48,960 nucleotides of DNA from Fidelibacterota bacterium (GCA_016782645.1 JADHYC010000011.1:1-48960); one strand, 5' to 3'; counted from the stretch's first letter, positions 1 through 9,055 are shown. Notes: a model not told the origin generated them from the letters alone. Made by a program: numbers and translations.

Positions 1-185
1 CCATTTTGGACTCCTATTTGATCTAATAAATGCAAAGGTTTTGGTGAAAATCGCCCTAAATATATGCATTTTAATCCCAAAAGTCAAGGTATAAATTACT
101 GTATAAACAATATATTATATACTTTTTCAGGAGACCCTATTTAACAAACCCGAGATGGAATGCAACAGAATTAATACAAGAGATT

Positions 186-710
186 ATGTACCAGTTAGAA
201 ATAAATACATCGCCTAATTCTCGAGTTGATATGCTTCATTCTTTAAATGACTTTTTATTTAAAACAATACGCAATAATAAACATACCTTAATAATCGTAG
301 ATGAAGCACAGATTATTAATGATTATGAAACATTTGAAGAACTTCGCCTCCTTCTAAATTTCCAATTAAATAATCGATTCCTACTTACTCTATTTCTTGT
401 TGGTCAACCTGAATTAAAAGATATAATTATAAAAATCCCTCAACTTAATCAACGAATAGGTATTAGATACCATCTTAAACATTTCAAATACGAAGAATTG
501 AAAAAATATATTGAATATCGTCTACAAGTTGCCGGCTGTAATAGACCTATATTCACCGAATATGCTTATAAAAAAATTTACGAATATACCCATGGAACAC
601 CAAGAATAATAAACAATATTTGTGATTTAGGTCTTGTAATGGGTTTTGGAAAACATTTATCGACCATAGATGGAAACCTTATTACAGAAATAATTGAATC
701 TGAAGGTTAA
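186..710 (+). CDS. ExeA/GspA-type AAA ATPase, C-terminal part (5'-truncated)
   Basis: The protein matches the second half of ExeA-like AAA ATPases, which use ATP in secretion or envelope assembly. It has a Walker B segment (TLIIVDEAQ, about residues 34-42), a sensor-like region (FLVGQPEL) and the RINNICD segment near the C-terminus. Homology begins before this ATG: the same frame is open from base 75, and from about base 135 it reads PYLTNPRWNATEL, like the 'YIFNP' strand of the family. A TAA at bases 72-74 closes the frame, and I find no Walker A (GxxGxGKT) in any plus frame upstream. As it stands the product could not bind ATP normally, so it is probably a remnant. The ATG used here has only a weak AGAG in front of it. 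It is 6 bases from the HD-GYP gene, suggesting co-transcription. Confidence 0.6.
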   Translation: MYQLEINTSPNSRVDMLHSLNDFLFKTIRNNKHTLIIVDEAQIINDYETFEELRLLLNFQLNNRFLLTLFLVGQPELKDIIIKIPQLNQRIGIRYHLKHFKYEELKKYIEYRLQVAGCNRPIFTEYAYKKIYEYTHGTPRIINNICDLGLVMGFGKHLSTIDGNLITEIIESEG

Positions 711-716
711 AAGCAT

Positions 717-1886
717 ATGCCCAGAATGAAGGACATGATAAAATCCCATAATGATGTTCAGAAAGATTCTGAGAAAGAAGTCCCGAAAAGAAAATCCGAT
801 GAAGTTACAGGACTTAGTGGATTTGAAGCTATAAGAAACGCAATTAGAGCAAATATACAACATAAACCTTCAAGTACACTTTTTAATCAAGAAATCAATA
901 AAATTCAGATTCCACCTTCCCCGGAAAAGTCCACATTTATACCAGCCGATAAAGTAAAACCTATAGTAATTCCTACTCCTCCTCCAAAATCTAAAGATAT
1001 TGAAGATGAATCTCATTCACACAAGCTGTATATGGAATTTCATCGGCTATTAGGAACTATTTTAAACGATATCAAAGCTAAAAAATTAATAGATCCCGAA
1101 CCACTAGAAAAAGATATTCCCGCACTTTGTGAAGCAAATAATGTCAGTGAATCTCTCTTTTTAAAAGCAATCCAGCGCAAAAGATTCGCAACCTGGATTG
1201 TTTCTCACTCCGTAAACGTAACAATTTTTTCAATAAAAATCGGGTTCGGACTAAAATACAAAAAAGTGAACTTGCATCAACTTGCCTTGGCTTCCTTACT
1301 TCATGACGTTGGAATGGTAAAAGTACCTAATAGAATTTTATTTAAACACGGTAAACTATCCCCTGCTGAATTTGAGACTATACGTCAACACCCGATACAT
1401 GGGTATGAAATTGTTAAACATTTAAAAGATGATTATCCATATTTGATTGATTCTGTCTATCAAGAGCAAGAACGAGAAGATGGCTCTGGATATCCTCAAG
1501 GATTGAAAAGTGATAAAATTAGTGAATTCGCGAAGATTATAGGCGTTGCAGACGTATTTGAAGCCTTAATACATGGAAGAGCCTATCGTGAAGGTTTTAT
1601 CACTTATCACGCTATTCAAAATATGATAGAAACCAAATCCAAACTGTTCAGCCCTAAGATGATAAAATCACTAATAAGTGTAGTTTCAATGTTTCCTTTA
1701 GGAAGCCTTGTCGAATTGAATACCGGCGAGATTGGCAGGGTTGTCGCAATAAATAAAATTAGACCGGTTAGACCTGTTGTTGAAATAAGTAAAGATTTAG
1801 AAGGTCGTGATCTCGATCCTCCAATTAGAATAAATCTGGAAAAAGAACCATTAATTTATATAACAAAGCCTATCACCGAACATTAA
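717..1886 (+). CDS. HD-GYP domain protein, divergent active site
   Basis: Residues about 1-100 are a polar, proline-rich, probably disordered leader. An HD-GYP domain follows, the family that hydrolyses cyclic di-GMP. Visible landmarks are the first His (SHSVNV), the HD pair in LLHDVGM, QHPIHGYEIV, DGSGYPQGL, GVADVFEAL and GRAYREG. Two usual features differ: HDxGK reads HDVGM, and the His-His of the HHExxDGxGYP motif is replaced (EQEREDGSGYP). A C-terminal segment of about 60 residues (MFPLGSLVELNTGEIG...) is one often seen after such domains. Catalysis may be weak or absent, and a binding or regulatory role is possible. ATG 729 is an alternative start. The gene follows the ExeA-like fragment closely and converges with the next gene. 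Confidence 0.85.
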   Translation: MPRMKDMIKSHNDVQKDSEKEVPKRKSDEVTGLSGFEAIRNAIRANIQHKPSSTLFNQEINKIQIPPSPEKSTFIPADKVKPIVIPTPPPKSKDIEDESHSHKLYMEFHRLLGTILNDIKAKKLIDPEPLEKDIPALCEANNVSESLFLKAIQRKRFATWIVSHSVNVTIFSIKIGFGLKYKKVNLHQLALASLLHDVGMVKVPNRILFKHGKLSPAEFETIRQHPIHGYEIVKHLKDDYPYLIDSVYQEQEREDGSGYPQGLKSDKISEFAKIIGVADVFEALIHGRAYREGFITYHAIQNMIETKSKLFSPKMIKSLISVVSMFPLGSLVELNTGEIGRVVAINKIRPVRPVVEISKDLEGRDLDPPIRINLEKEPLIYITKPITEH

Positions 1887-1921
1887 ACTTCAATACAATT
1901 TCTTCATCTATAAACCAAGAT

Positions 1922-4000
1922 CTATTTTCTTTTAAGAATTACCATCATAATGTTGCTCTGCACTAAATCATTTTTAAAGACTTTATTTTCATTATCTAAT
2001 AAATATTTTTTTAAACCATTAATACTCGTATAATTTTTTTTTATAAAAATTTGGTGTATGTTATATTTATTAAATTTATCCACACTAGAATTAATCAGAA
2101 GAACTATATCCGATTGCTTGATATTTATATTTACTTCTTCAGGTATAGTGACATTATCAATCCCTGAATTTTTAACTTTAATCTCAAAAAATCGTACCTC
2201 CTTTGATATAGAATCGTAATGCACAATTAAGTAATTACCAATACCAGCAATTGACATTATCCCGGAATTGACATCAAGTATACCTATAGATAAATTCATT
2301 AAAATATTTTTATATGACATTTCAATGAAAACACCAAATGTTTCTTTCAATATTCTTGACGGACTTTTTTCTATCCTAAATAGTATATTAATAATGCCTT
2401 TTAGCTCTGACAGGCAAAATGCATCTTCAATATAATTTTTATTAATACTAGCATTAATAATTCCTAAATAACCAAAGCTTCCATTGATAAAATCCCAGTG
2501 GGTTTTAATATGCTCTTTATTTCTAAACTTAACCACCTCTATTTGATAATCTTTAAGTTCAGGTATTTTTCCGGGATATAATTTCTGACCGATTTTATTA
2601 ACAAAATTTAATTCCCATTTTGTTTTTTCACTTTCTATTGAACATTGTATAAATCCCTTACTTTCTAACAAGATATTTATATGTAATAAAAAAGTTTTAA
2701 GAGTATTTAAATCACTCTGACCAAAAGCATAATTTCCCTTCTTGCCAGCATAAAGGATAGCATTAACCGTATTTTCTTTGATAAGCGGCACTGCTAAAAT
2801 TGATTTCCAAGGCATCTTTAGCAATTTCATATAAATAGTTCTATCATCCCTGAATACATCATCGATTATTATTGGATTTTTAGATGAAATGATTAATCCA
2901 GTCAAACCGCTGTTTGCATTTAGATTTATATTTTCACTTATTGAATCTGGTAAATTTACAGCTGATGTAACTTTTACACTTTTCCTCTCATTTTCAACCA
3001 ATTCTAACCAACAAACATCTGAATTCGTCGATTCCAGCATGTACTGCAATATCGAATCAATTACCTGATCAATATTGTGTTTTGAGTTAATCATTTGACT
3101 TACTTTGCTAAGAGAAGCAACCTCTTTTATTACTCTATCATAGAAAGCAGCAATTGGTAAACGAACTAAAATTCCTATAAAAGAAAATGTTGTATAAACA
3201 ATAATAAAACCCAGCGAAGAAATTGCAAAACCTTTTACCGTTATACTATAAGCGTAAATCGGAAAAATAAGTCGAGATAAATATATATAAATGCACAAAG
3301 GCAATATTATCAAACCAATAATAAAAGCAGTAATTTTTTCATTCTTATTCAAAACATCAATCCATGATTTCCTGTATGAATTATAGATAAAAAGTCCTCC
3401 CAGCACTATAACAATAGCCCAAGAATTCAAATTTAAATCTGTATAAAAAGTTTTAGTAGGCTGGAATGTATATCGATTTTCCCAAAAATTTAAAGCAACT
3501 GCAACTGCAAGAATAGAAAACACTAAAACTTTGAAACTTAACCCTGAATAGCGGGTTTGCTTATAAAGTATCAGCTCTCTTATATTAAAAAGTAACAATA
3601 TTAAAACAATTACAATAGATATTGCACAAACAGTAGATACAATACTCCATACAACAGGAAACTCTGCTAAAAACGGGTTATTATCCCAAAGGATCAAGTA
3701 ATTTTTTAATACCAACTGCGGGAGAAAAAGCAGCAATATCATGAAAACAATTCCACCGCAAAGGAAAAATAAATTCTGCTTTAAAGATAAATCAAATTTT
3801 CTAAATACTTTTTTAACAATTGGGTAAAGACAGAGAAAAGCAATAACTATACCTATCTCTCGTTCATACCGATAAATTTTTATAAATGCAGGAACATGGT
3901 AAAATATTGCATCAATAAATAAAATAAAAACAAAAACAACCATTGAAATAAAAACTAAAAACGATGTCTTCAGGTAATCTTTCATCAGATTTCTAAACAC
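1922..4000 (-). CDS. Membrane GAF protein with SpoIIE/PP2C-like C-terminus
   Basis: The N-terminal 290 residues contain about eight hydrophobic segments with a membrane-sensor look. A GAF domain follows at about 300-450 (SGLTGLIISS, KSILAVPLI, FGQSDLNTLKTF), and then a C-terminal part at about 475-690 shaped like a SpoIIE phosphatase. In that last part the order of strands and motifs fits (YLGIINASI where active enzymes have an IADVSGHG-type motif; MSIAGIGNYLIVH where they have AGHNP), but the metal-binding aspartates of the DVSG and GD motifs are not visible. I infer a sensor with a degenerate, possibly non-catalytic phosphatase domain. The start is GTG; an ATG five codons in (base 3985) is equally plausible, and neither has a strong ribosome site. 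It stands alone. Confidence 0.65.
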   Translation of the reverse strand: MFRNLMKDYLKTSFLVFISMVVFVFILFIDAIFYHVPAFIKIYRYEREIGIVIAFLCLYPIVKKVFRKFDLSLKQNLFFLCGGIVFMILLLFLPQLVLKNYLILWDNNPFLAEFPVVWSIVSTVCAISIVIVLILLLFNIRELILYKQTRYSGLSFKVLVFSILAVAVALNFWENRYTFQPTKTFYTDLNLNSWAIVIVLGGLFIYNSYRKSWIDVLNKNEKITAFIIGLIILPLCIYIYLSRLIFPIYAYSITVKGFAISSLGFIIVYTTFSFIGILVRLPIAAFYDRVIKEVASLSKVSQMINSKHNIDQVIDSILQYMLESTNSDVCWLELVENERKSVKVTSAVNLPDSISENINLNANSGLTGLIISSKNPIIIDDVFRDDRTIYMKLLKMPWKSILAVPLIKENTVNAILYAGKKGNYAFGQSDLNTLKTFLLHINILLESKGFIQCSIESEKTKWELNFVNKIGQKLYPGKIPELKDYQIEVVKFRNKEHIKTHWDFINGSFGYLGIINASINKNYIEDAFCLSELKGIINILFRIEKSPSRILKETFGVFIEMSYKNILMNLSIGILDVNSGIMSIAGIGNYLIVHYDSISKEVRFFEIKVKNSGIDNVTIPEEVNINIKQSDIVLLINSSVDKFNKYNIHQIFIKKNYTSINGLKKYLLDNENKVFKNDLVQSNIMMVILKRK

Positions 4001-4466
4001 ATTTTTAATATAAAATCAGAAACAATATTGTCTTTAGGATATTTATTCTCAATTTGGTCCAACCACCTTTTTTCTTTTATTACTGCTAATTGTAAATTTA
4101 CTCTTGCAAATAATCAAGACTTATTCAAAAACACAACTGAATACAAATCTTAAAATAGCGCTATTTTACTTCTTTAAATTGAGACACTTTCCGTAAGCAT
4201 TAACCCATTAATTATTAAACCCTGTGAAAAAAGGTCCATTTTCAGATGGAAAAATCCTTAATAGATTAACGAGTCGTATTATCCAAAGGATTCCTGTGTG
4301 AAAAAAAGGTTTTAAATGATAAATTTGATACAAAATATACTCAATTATAAGTTGCTAATATCCCTGTCTGTTGGATGGGTAGCGTAGATAAGAATACATT
4401 ATATACAATAGTTATTGAAATTGATTTTTTTATGTAGATCCCTTAATCACAGGAAAATTATTTTAG
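4001..4466. other. Gene-free stretch between the GAF/SpoIIE-like gene and panD
   Basis: I see no convincing reading frame on either strand. It holds an 18-base perfect palindrome, listed separately. The phrase GTGAAAAAA(A)GGT occurs twice, around 4223 and 4297. It should contain the promoter of the upstream GAF/SpoIIE-like gene, but no clear -35/-10 pair stands out. Confidence 0.5.
4151..4168. promoter_or_regulatory. 18-bp perfect palindrome, possible operator
   Basis: TAAAATAGCGCTATTTTA reads identically on both strands. It lies about 150 bases upstream of the GAF/SpoIIE-like start. A gap-free palindrome of this size is typical of a dimeric regulator site, and no U-tract makes it look like a terminator. 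The function is inferred only. Confidence 0.35.
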
Positions 4467-4817
4467 TTAAAGTGAATTATTTTCAGAATCAAGTCTAATA
4501 ATAGCTGGCTCCCAATTACTTAATTCATCAACGTCAACCATAGCATAGGACAAAATCATTAAAACATCACCCTTTTGAGCAAGCCTGGATGCTGGTCCAT
4601 TCAAGCATATCTCTTTTCCTCCTGGTTTGCCCTCAATAACGTAAGTCTCAAATCTAGCACCATTGTTCTTATTCAACACATGTACCAATTCAAATGGAAA
4701 AAGATTAGCCGAATCCATCAATTCTTTATCAATCGTAATACTGCCCTCATAGTCCAATTCAGTTTCCGTCACTATAGCATCATGAATTTTAGATTTTAGC
4801 ATTAATATTTTACTCAT
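4467..4817 (-). CDS. panD: Aspartate 1-decarboxylase
   Basis: PanD makes beta-alanine from aspartate for pantothenate and CoA synthesis in the cytoplasm. The proenzyme cleaves itself at a Gly-Ser bond to make a pyruvoyl group; here that is the YEGSITID motif at about residues 23-30 from this start. Other family landmarks are LKSKIH, the NGARFETYVIEG block and ICLNGPASR. The length (116 residues) is normal. The frame is open further upstream to a GTG at 4856, but the family begins at MLKSKIH, so the ATG giving MSKILMLKSKIH is preferred. No panB or panC lies nearby, so the gene stands alone between divergent neighbours. Confidence 0.95.
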   Translation of the reverse strand: MSKILMLKSKIHDAIVTETELDYEGSITIDKELMDSANLFPFELVHVLNKNNGARFETYVIEGKPGGKEICLNGPASRLAQKGDVLMILSYAMVDVDELSNWEPAIIRLDSENNSL

Positions 4818-5101
4818 CTCTCTACAACCTTTATTTTTTTCAAAAAAGTTTAACACTAAATACTGTAAACTTCAAATAGTCACCGTCCTAAGATAAATTA
4901 TTTTAACTGACTAAAACAATTAAAAAAAAGACAAAAATGTCATTTTAATATGCTCAAAGTGGTAACAATCTCAGATTCCTTTATTAACTATATCAAGCCA
5001 TTCTCATTTAATATAAAATTTGGATATTTTGATATTTATTATAAATTAGAACAGAATTAATTATAATTTAGATAAGAAAGACACTTATAGAAATTATATT
5101 A

Positions 5102-5674
5102 ATGGAAACTTTAGTTCAAATTGATACTGCTTTATTTTTCTTCTTAAATAATACCATTACAAATTTTTTATTTGACCGGTTTATGCCATTCATAACAAAT
5201 CAATGGATATGGGCTTTACCAATTTTGATTGTCTGGCTTGGGATGCTTATCTTTGGAAATAAGAAAGCACGAATTGCTTCGATTATTCTCTTACTTTCCG
5301 TAAGCTCTTCAGATCTGATATGCGCCAGAATCATAAAACCATCGGTTAAACGGTTAAGACCTTCTCACAGTCTTGAAAATTCACGCCTTTTAGTTAAGAA
5401 AGGCGGAAAATATGGATTTCCATCAAATCACGCAGCAAACATCACAACGGCAATGGCAGTGTTAACATTTTTTTATCGCAGATTTAAATATATATTCATT
5501 TCTTTAGCTGCTATAGTCTCTTTTAGCAGAATTTATGTCGGAGTTCACTATCCGTTAGATGTTATTGCGGGAGCTTCGCTCGGGATATTACTAGCGCTAT
5601 CCTGGATAACAATGTGGATTATTATTTCTAATCGAATAATGAAAGAAAGTAACAAAAATTTATCTATTAAATAA
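5102..5674 (+). CDS. PAP2-family membrane phosphatase
   Basis: A polytopic membrane lipid phosphatase of the PAP2 superfamily, probably acting on undecaprenyl or other lipid diphosphates at the outer face of the inner membrane. The three signature motifs are present: KPSVKRLRPSH (KxxxxxxRP), PSNHAAN (PSGH variant with Asn for Gly) and SRIYVGVHYPLDV (SRxxxxxHxxxD). It has about 5-6 hydrophobic segments and the usual length of about 190 residues. The ribosome site is weak. It is followed by the 42-residue membrane protein in the same direction. The exact substrate cannot be read from the sequence. Confidence 0.88.
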   Translation: METLVQIDTALFFFLNNTITNFLFDRFMPFITNQWIWALPILIVWLGMLIFGNKKARIASIILLLSVSSSDLICARIIKPSVKRLRPSHSLENSRLLVKKGGKYGFPSNHAANITTAMAVLTFFYRRFKYIFISLAAIVSFSRIYVGVHYPLDVIAGASLGILLALSWITMWIIISNRIMKESNKNLSIK

Positions 5675-5718
5675 CCTCTTCTTTGATAATATTAATACTA
5701 TAAATTACAGAGTTAAAT

Positions 5719-5847
5719 ATGGCAGCAAAACACCACAGAAAGAAAAAATTTAGAGTCTCACGGGGAATGAAAACAGGCTTGTATATCTTGATAGGTGGAA
5801 TTATCTTTTATATAATGCTTTATTTTCTATGGGGTTGTCAAAACTAA
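5719..5847 (+). CDS. 42-residue basic single-pass membrane protein
   Basis: A short frame starting MAAKHHRKKKF, with a strongly basic N-terminus (about 9 Lys/Arg/His in the first 15 residues), one hydrophobic segment (GLYILIGGIIFYIMLYFLWG) and the ending CQN. I do not recognise the family. The charge pattern predicts an N-in inner-membrane peptide. The last four bases overlap the stop of the convergent methyltransferase/MTHFR gene. It follows the PAP2 gene by 44 bases and may share its transcript. The ribosome site is poor, so reality rests on the non-random composition. Confidence 0.55.
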   Translation: MAAKHHRKKKFRVSRGMKTGLYILIGGIIFYIMLYFLWGCQN

Positions 5848-7694
5848 ATATTTTCCATTTTAGAAATAACTTCTAATACTTTAAGTGGATAATCCACATT
5901 TCCAAACGGCATTGATACCTGTACACCAGCTACTTTTAAGTAAATTTGCCGTATAGTTTCATGTGCAATATTTAGCCCAACTTTTAAAGCTTCACTCTTA
6001 GTTTTCGTTGCTCTCATCTTTTCCATAATATATTCGGACACTTTTACGCCAGGCACTTCATTATTCATAAATTCAGCATTTCTTAAACTCACGAGGGGCC
6101 AGATTCCTGCGATTATAGGAATGTCCATTTCTTTAATCTTTTCTAAAAAATTAAAAAATATCTCAGTATCGAAGACCGGTTGAGTAATAGCAAACTCAGC
6201 ACCTGCTTTTACCTTCCATTCAAATCTGCGTAATTCATAATCAAGGTCAATTGCACCAGGGTTTACTCCAACACCAATAAAATATTCAGTTGGCTGACCT
6301 ATTGGATTTCCACCCAGATCAACTCCATGATTAAGACTATTAACCACATTAGTCAAGCCAATTGAATCTATATCAAAAACAGCTGTAGCATCAGGATAAT
6401 CACCCATTTTCGGAGGATCGCCGGTTATTAATAAAATATTACGAATCCCAATTGCGTGAATACCGAGTAAATCAGACATTATCCCTAATAAATTACGATC
6501 CCGGCATGTGTAGTGTAGAATCGGTTCAACTCCAACTTTATCAATAATAATTTTCGATAAGTATATTGCGCCCATTCGGGATAATGCTCTCGGTCCATCA
6601 GGAATATTAACGGCATCAATACATTTCTTTTTTAACAATTTTGTTATAGAGACAGCTTCAGATGTATCAATTCCTTTTGGGGGAACTAATTCCACGGTTT
6701 TAATAAACTTGTGCTCTGCTATTTTTAAAGCAAATTTCGACTTTTTCTCAATTTCTGTAGGTTTAAACTCAATCTCAGCTTTTCTTGTGACTTTTATTTT
6801 TATTTCCCTTTTATGAGGAACTACCGATTGAATAGCATCCCTCATTGCACGGATATGTTCCGGAGTAGTACCACAACAACCACCGATGATTTTAGCGCCA
6901 GTTTGAATAAACCTTTTGGTATACTCCGCCATATATTCTGCAGAAACTAAATATATATTTCTTCCCTCAATATTTCTGGGAACTCCTGCATTCGGCTGTA
7001 TAGAAATGGGTTTATCAGCGACTCTTACCATCTTTTCGAGCGCAATTAGCATTATCTGAGGTCCAACACTACAATTAATACCTACAACATCTGATCCCCA
7101 CTCGCTAAGCCGTTTCGCAAAATGCTCAGGAGTTGTACCATAAAGCGAATTACCATCATCACCTATTGTCATCTGTGCAATAACAGGTAAATCACAAATC
7201 TCTTTTACAGCTATAATAGCCTGCTGGATTTCTCCCAGGTCATAGAAAGTTTCAAGAATAAATATATCTACACCACCATCGTAAAGTGCTTTTGCCTGCT
7301 CCTTAAAAACATCTCTTGCTTCTTCAACCGATGTCGGGCCCCACGGTTCAATACGAATTCCCAACGGTCCTATCGAACCGGCAACCCAGATATCTTCACC
7401 TGCCTCCTCACGAGCTATCCTAGCACCCTGATAATTAATAGAGGATATCTCTTCATCAAAACCATGAGCATTTAGTTTGAACCTGTTTGCACCAAAAGTA
7501 TTTGTCTCTATCACTTCTGAGCCTGCCCGTATATACTTATTGTGAATTTCTTTAACTAACTCTGGTCTGCTGAGATTTAACTCATCAAAACAACGGTTTA
7601 TATAGATACCGCGAGAATACAACATTGTCCCTATTGCACCATCAAAAAGAACAATGTTATCCTTCAAATAATTTAAAAATTCTCCTCTTGCCAT
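5844..7694 (-). CDS. Bifunctional homocysteine S-methyltransferase / methylenetetrahydrofolate reductase
   Basis: This is a two-domain fusion like B. subtilis YitJ. Residues about 1-290 are a Zn-dependent homocysteine methyltransferase: LFDGAIGTML, ETNTFGANR, and zinc cysteines in GINCSVGP (about 205) and GGCCGTTPEH (about 270). Residues about 315-616 are a MetF-type (beta/alpha)8 reductase: ELVPPKG, NIPDG, HYTCRDRN, LLITGDPP and GAEFAITQPVFD. Together they make 5-methyl-THF and methylate homocysteine to methionine. The fusion is known in many bacteria. The length (616) is normal. No SAM or other methionine riboswitch is visible upstream, and the gene appears monocistronic. Confidence 0.93.
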   Translation of the reverse strand: MARGEFLNYLKDNIVLFDGAIGTMLYSRGIYINRCFDELNLSRPELVKEIHNKYIRAGSEVIETNTFGANRFKLNAHGFDEEISSINYQGARIAREEAGEDIWVAGSIGPLGIRIEPWGPTSVEEARDVFKEQAKALYDGGVDIFILETFYDLGEIQQAIIAVKEICDLPVIAQMTIGDDGNSLYGTTPEHFAKRLSEWGSDVVGINCSVGPQIMLIALEKMVRVADKPISIQPNAGVPRNIEGRNIYLVSAEYMAEYTKRFIQTGAKIIGGCCGTTPEHIRAMRDAIQSVVPHKREIKIKVTRKAEIEFKPTEIEKKSKFALKIAEHKFIKTVELVPPKGIDTSEAVSITKLLKKKCIDAVNIPDGPRALSRMGAIYLSKIIIDKVGVEPILHYTCRDRNLLGIMSDLLGIHAIGIRNILLITGDPPKMGDYPDATAVFDIDSIGLTNVVNSLNHGVDLGGNPIGQPTEYFIGVGVNPGAIDLDYELRRFEWKVKAGAEFAITQPVFDTEIFFNFLEKIKEMDIPIIAGIWPLVSLRNAEFMNNEVPGVKVSEYIMEKMRATKTKSEALKVGLNIAHETIRQIYLKVAGVQVSMPFGNVDYPLKVLEVISKMENI

Positions 7695-7866
7695 TCTATC
7701 TCCAAATTTTGCTTGAATTTAAGCGAATTCTAATATCTATCAAAAACAAACATCTGTTTATAAATTCTGTAATCTATATTAATAGAAATCAAATTTTAAT
7801 TTTGGCTGATATAAAGAAAAAAATCTCAAGGAAATAAGAGAAGAATGTAGTGAGGAGACGCGCTTT

Positions 7867-7908
7867 ATGACTGCAACAATTTGCAAACTTATTTTCAACT
7901 TAATATAA
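7867..7908 (+). other. Possible 13-codon leader peptide ahead of nadC
   Basis: A GAGGAG ribosome site ten bases or so before an ATG opens a frame MTATICKLIFNLI, which ends in TAA within the AAGGA that serves nadC. The site is better than that of many real genes here, so it could be a translated leader coupling to nadC, but a chance frame cannot be excluded. Confidence 0.2.
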
Positions 7909-7919
7909 GGAACAAACAA

Positions 7920-8867
7920 ATGAACAATATTTGCCGATCTGAAAAAATCCGAAAATGCTTTGATGCCGCGAATGAATTGAAAATTGTCAATGAAAAATAC
8001 CGCAGATTTGTTCTAAATTTTTTCGACCATCTATTATCTATAGATATTGAGAATGGTGATGTTTCCCAGCAACCTGAGGAAGCTTATCAATACGAAACAG
8101 ATGCTGCTATTATAGTAAAATCTTTTGGAATTGTTGCCGGTCTTGAGGAAACAATCTTCATCTTAGAAAATAAGGGGCTAAATCTTTCATCAAATCTTTA
8201 TAGTGGTAACGAAATCCATCCTGGAGATACTCTACTCTCAATTAAAGGAAAAACATCTACGATTCTTACACTAGAGAGAACAATTTTAAATATATTACAA
8301 CGACTCAGCGGAATAGCCACTATAACAAAAAAATATACCGACTTAATTGCTCATACTAATTGTTTTGTAGTAGCTACACGGAAAACCTTTTGGGGACTTC
8401 TGGATAAAAGAGCCGTGCAGTGCGGCGGAGGTTTAACACATCGTCTAAGTTTATATGATGCGGCAATGCTGAAAGAGAACCACCTTACTATACTGAAGAA
8501 ATCCATAGGGAATCAGGCAATAAAAACGGCAATTCAAGAATCAATAAAAAAATTTCCATACCTTCGTTTTATAGAAGTTGAAGTCACTTCCAATGAGGAA
8601 TTCTGGGAAATCGTAAATATCTTTAATTCAATCGAGGCCAAAGTCCCGAAAGTGATAATGTTTGATCACTTTCTCCCGGAAAAAATTACTTCATTAGTTG
8701 AAAAACTGAAAACCTACAACCGACATGATCAAATACTCCTCGAGGCATCTGGAAATATTTCCCTGGAAACAGTAGTGAGTTATGCTGAAAGCGGTGTGGA
8801 TGTCATTTCAGTGGGAACGTTAACTCATTCAGCGCCAAGTATGGATTATAGTTTGATTTTCAAATGA
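7920..8867 (+). CDS. nadC: Nicotinate-nucleotide pyrophosphorylase (quinolinate phosphoribosyltransferase)
   Basis: NadC condenses quinolinate and PRPP to nicotinate mononucleotide in NAD synthesis. Landmarks: IVAGLEE near the N-terminal domain boundary; LNILQRLSGIAT; ATRKTFWGLLDKRAVQCGGGL, matching the family's TRKT...GL..Y AVRCGGG; HRLSLYDAAMLKENH; EVEVTSNEEF; and ISVGTLTHSAPSMD. At 315 residues it is slightly longer than the usual 280-290. The ATG at 7920 has AAGGA ten bases upstream. The frame runs back to 7881 but without a ribosome site. The 'TFWGLLDKRA' stretch differs from the common 'TTPGLRxLEKYA' form, so a ModD-like paralogue is a weaker alternative. No nadA or nadB is adjacent. 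Confidence 0.85.
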   Translation: MNNICRSEKIRKCFDAANELKIVNEKYRRFVLNFFDHLLSIDIENGDVSQQPEEAYQYETDAAIIVKSFGIVAGLEETIFILENKGLNLSSNLYSGNEIHPGDTLLSIKGKTSTILTLERTILNILQRLSGIATITKKYTDLIAHTNCFVVATRKTFWGLLDKRAVQCGGGLTHRLSLYDAAMLKENHLTILKKSIGNQAIKTAIQESIKKFPYLRFIEVEVTSNEEFWEIVNIFNSIEAKVPKVIMFDHFLPEKITSLVEKLKTYNRHDQILLEASGNISLETVVSYAESGVDVISVGTLTHSAPSMDYSLIFK

Positions 8868-9055
8868 TATAAAACAGCTTCCTCACTTCTTTAGAGTATA
8901 ACGATAATATGACCATGTTAATGCATGCTGTAACAAAATTCCAGAAATTAAAAACAGGTTGTTTTATGTCAGGAATTGCTTTATAAAAGTATAAAATTTT
9001 CGAAAGTTCCAAACCATGCATCTATTTCGTAAATTGCCAATAAGGAATTTTTAAT

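Noticed and set aside
4325-4351. TTGATA-N15-TATAAG promoter-like pair on the plus strand
   Set aside because: The spacer is short and the next plus-strand gene is 750 bases away.
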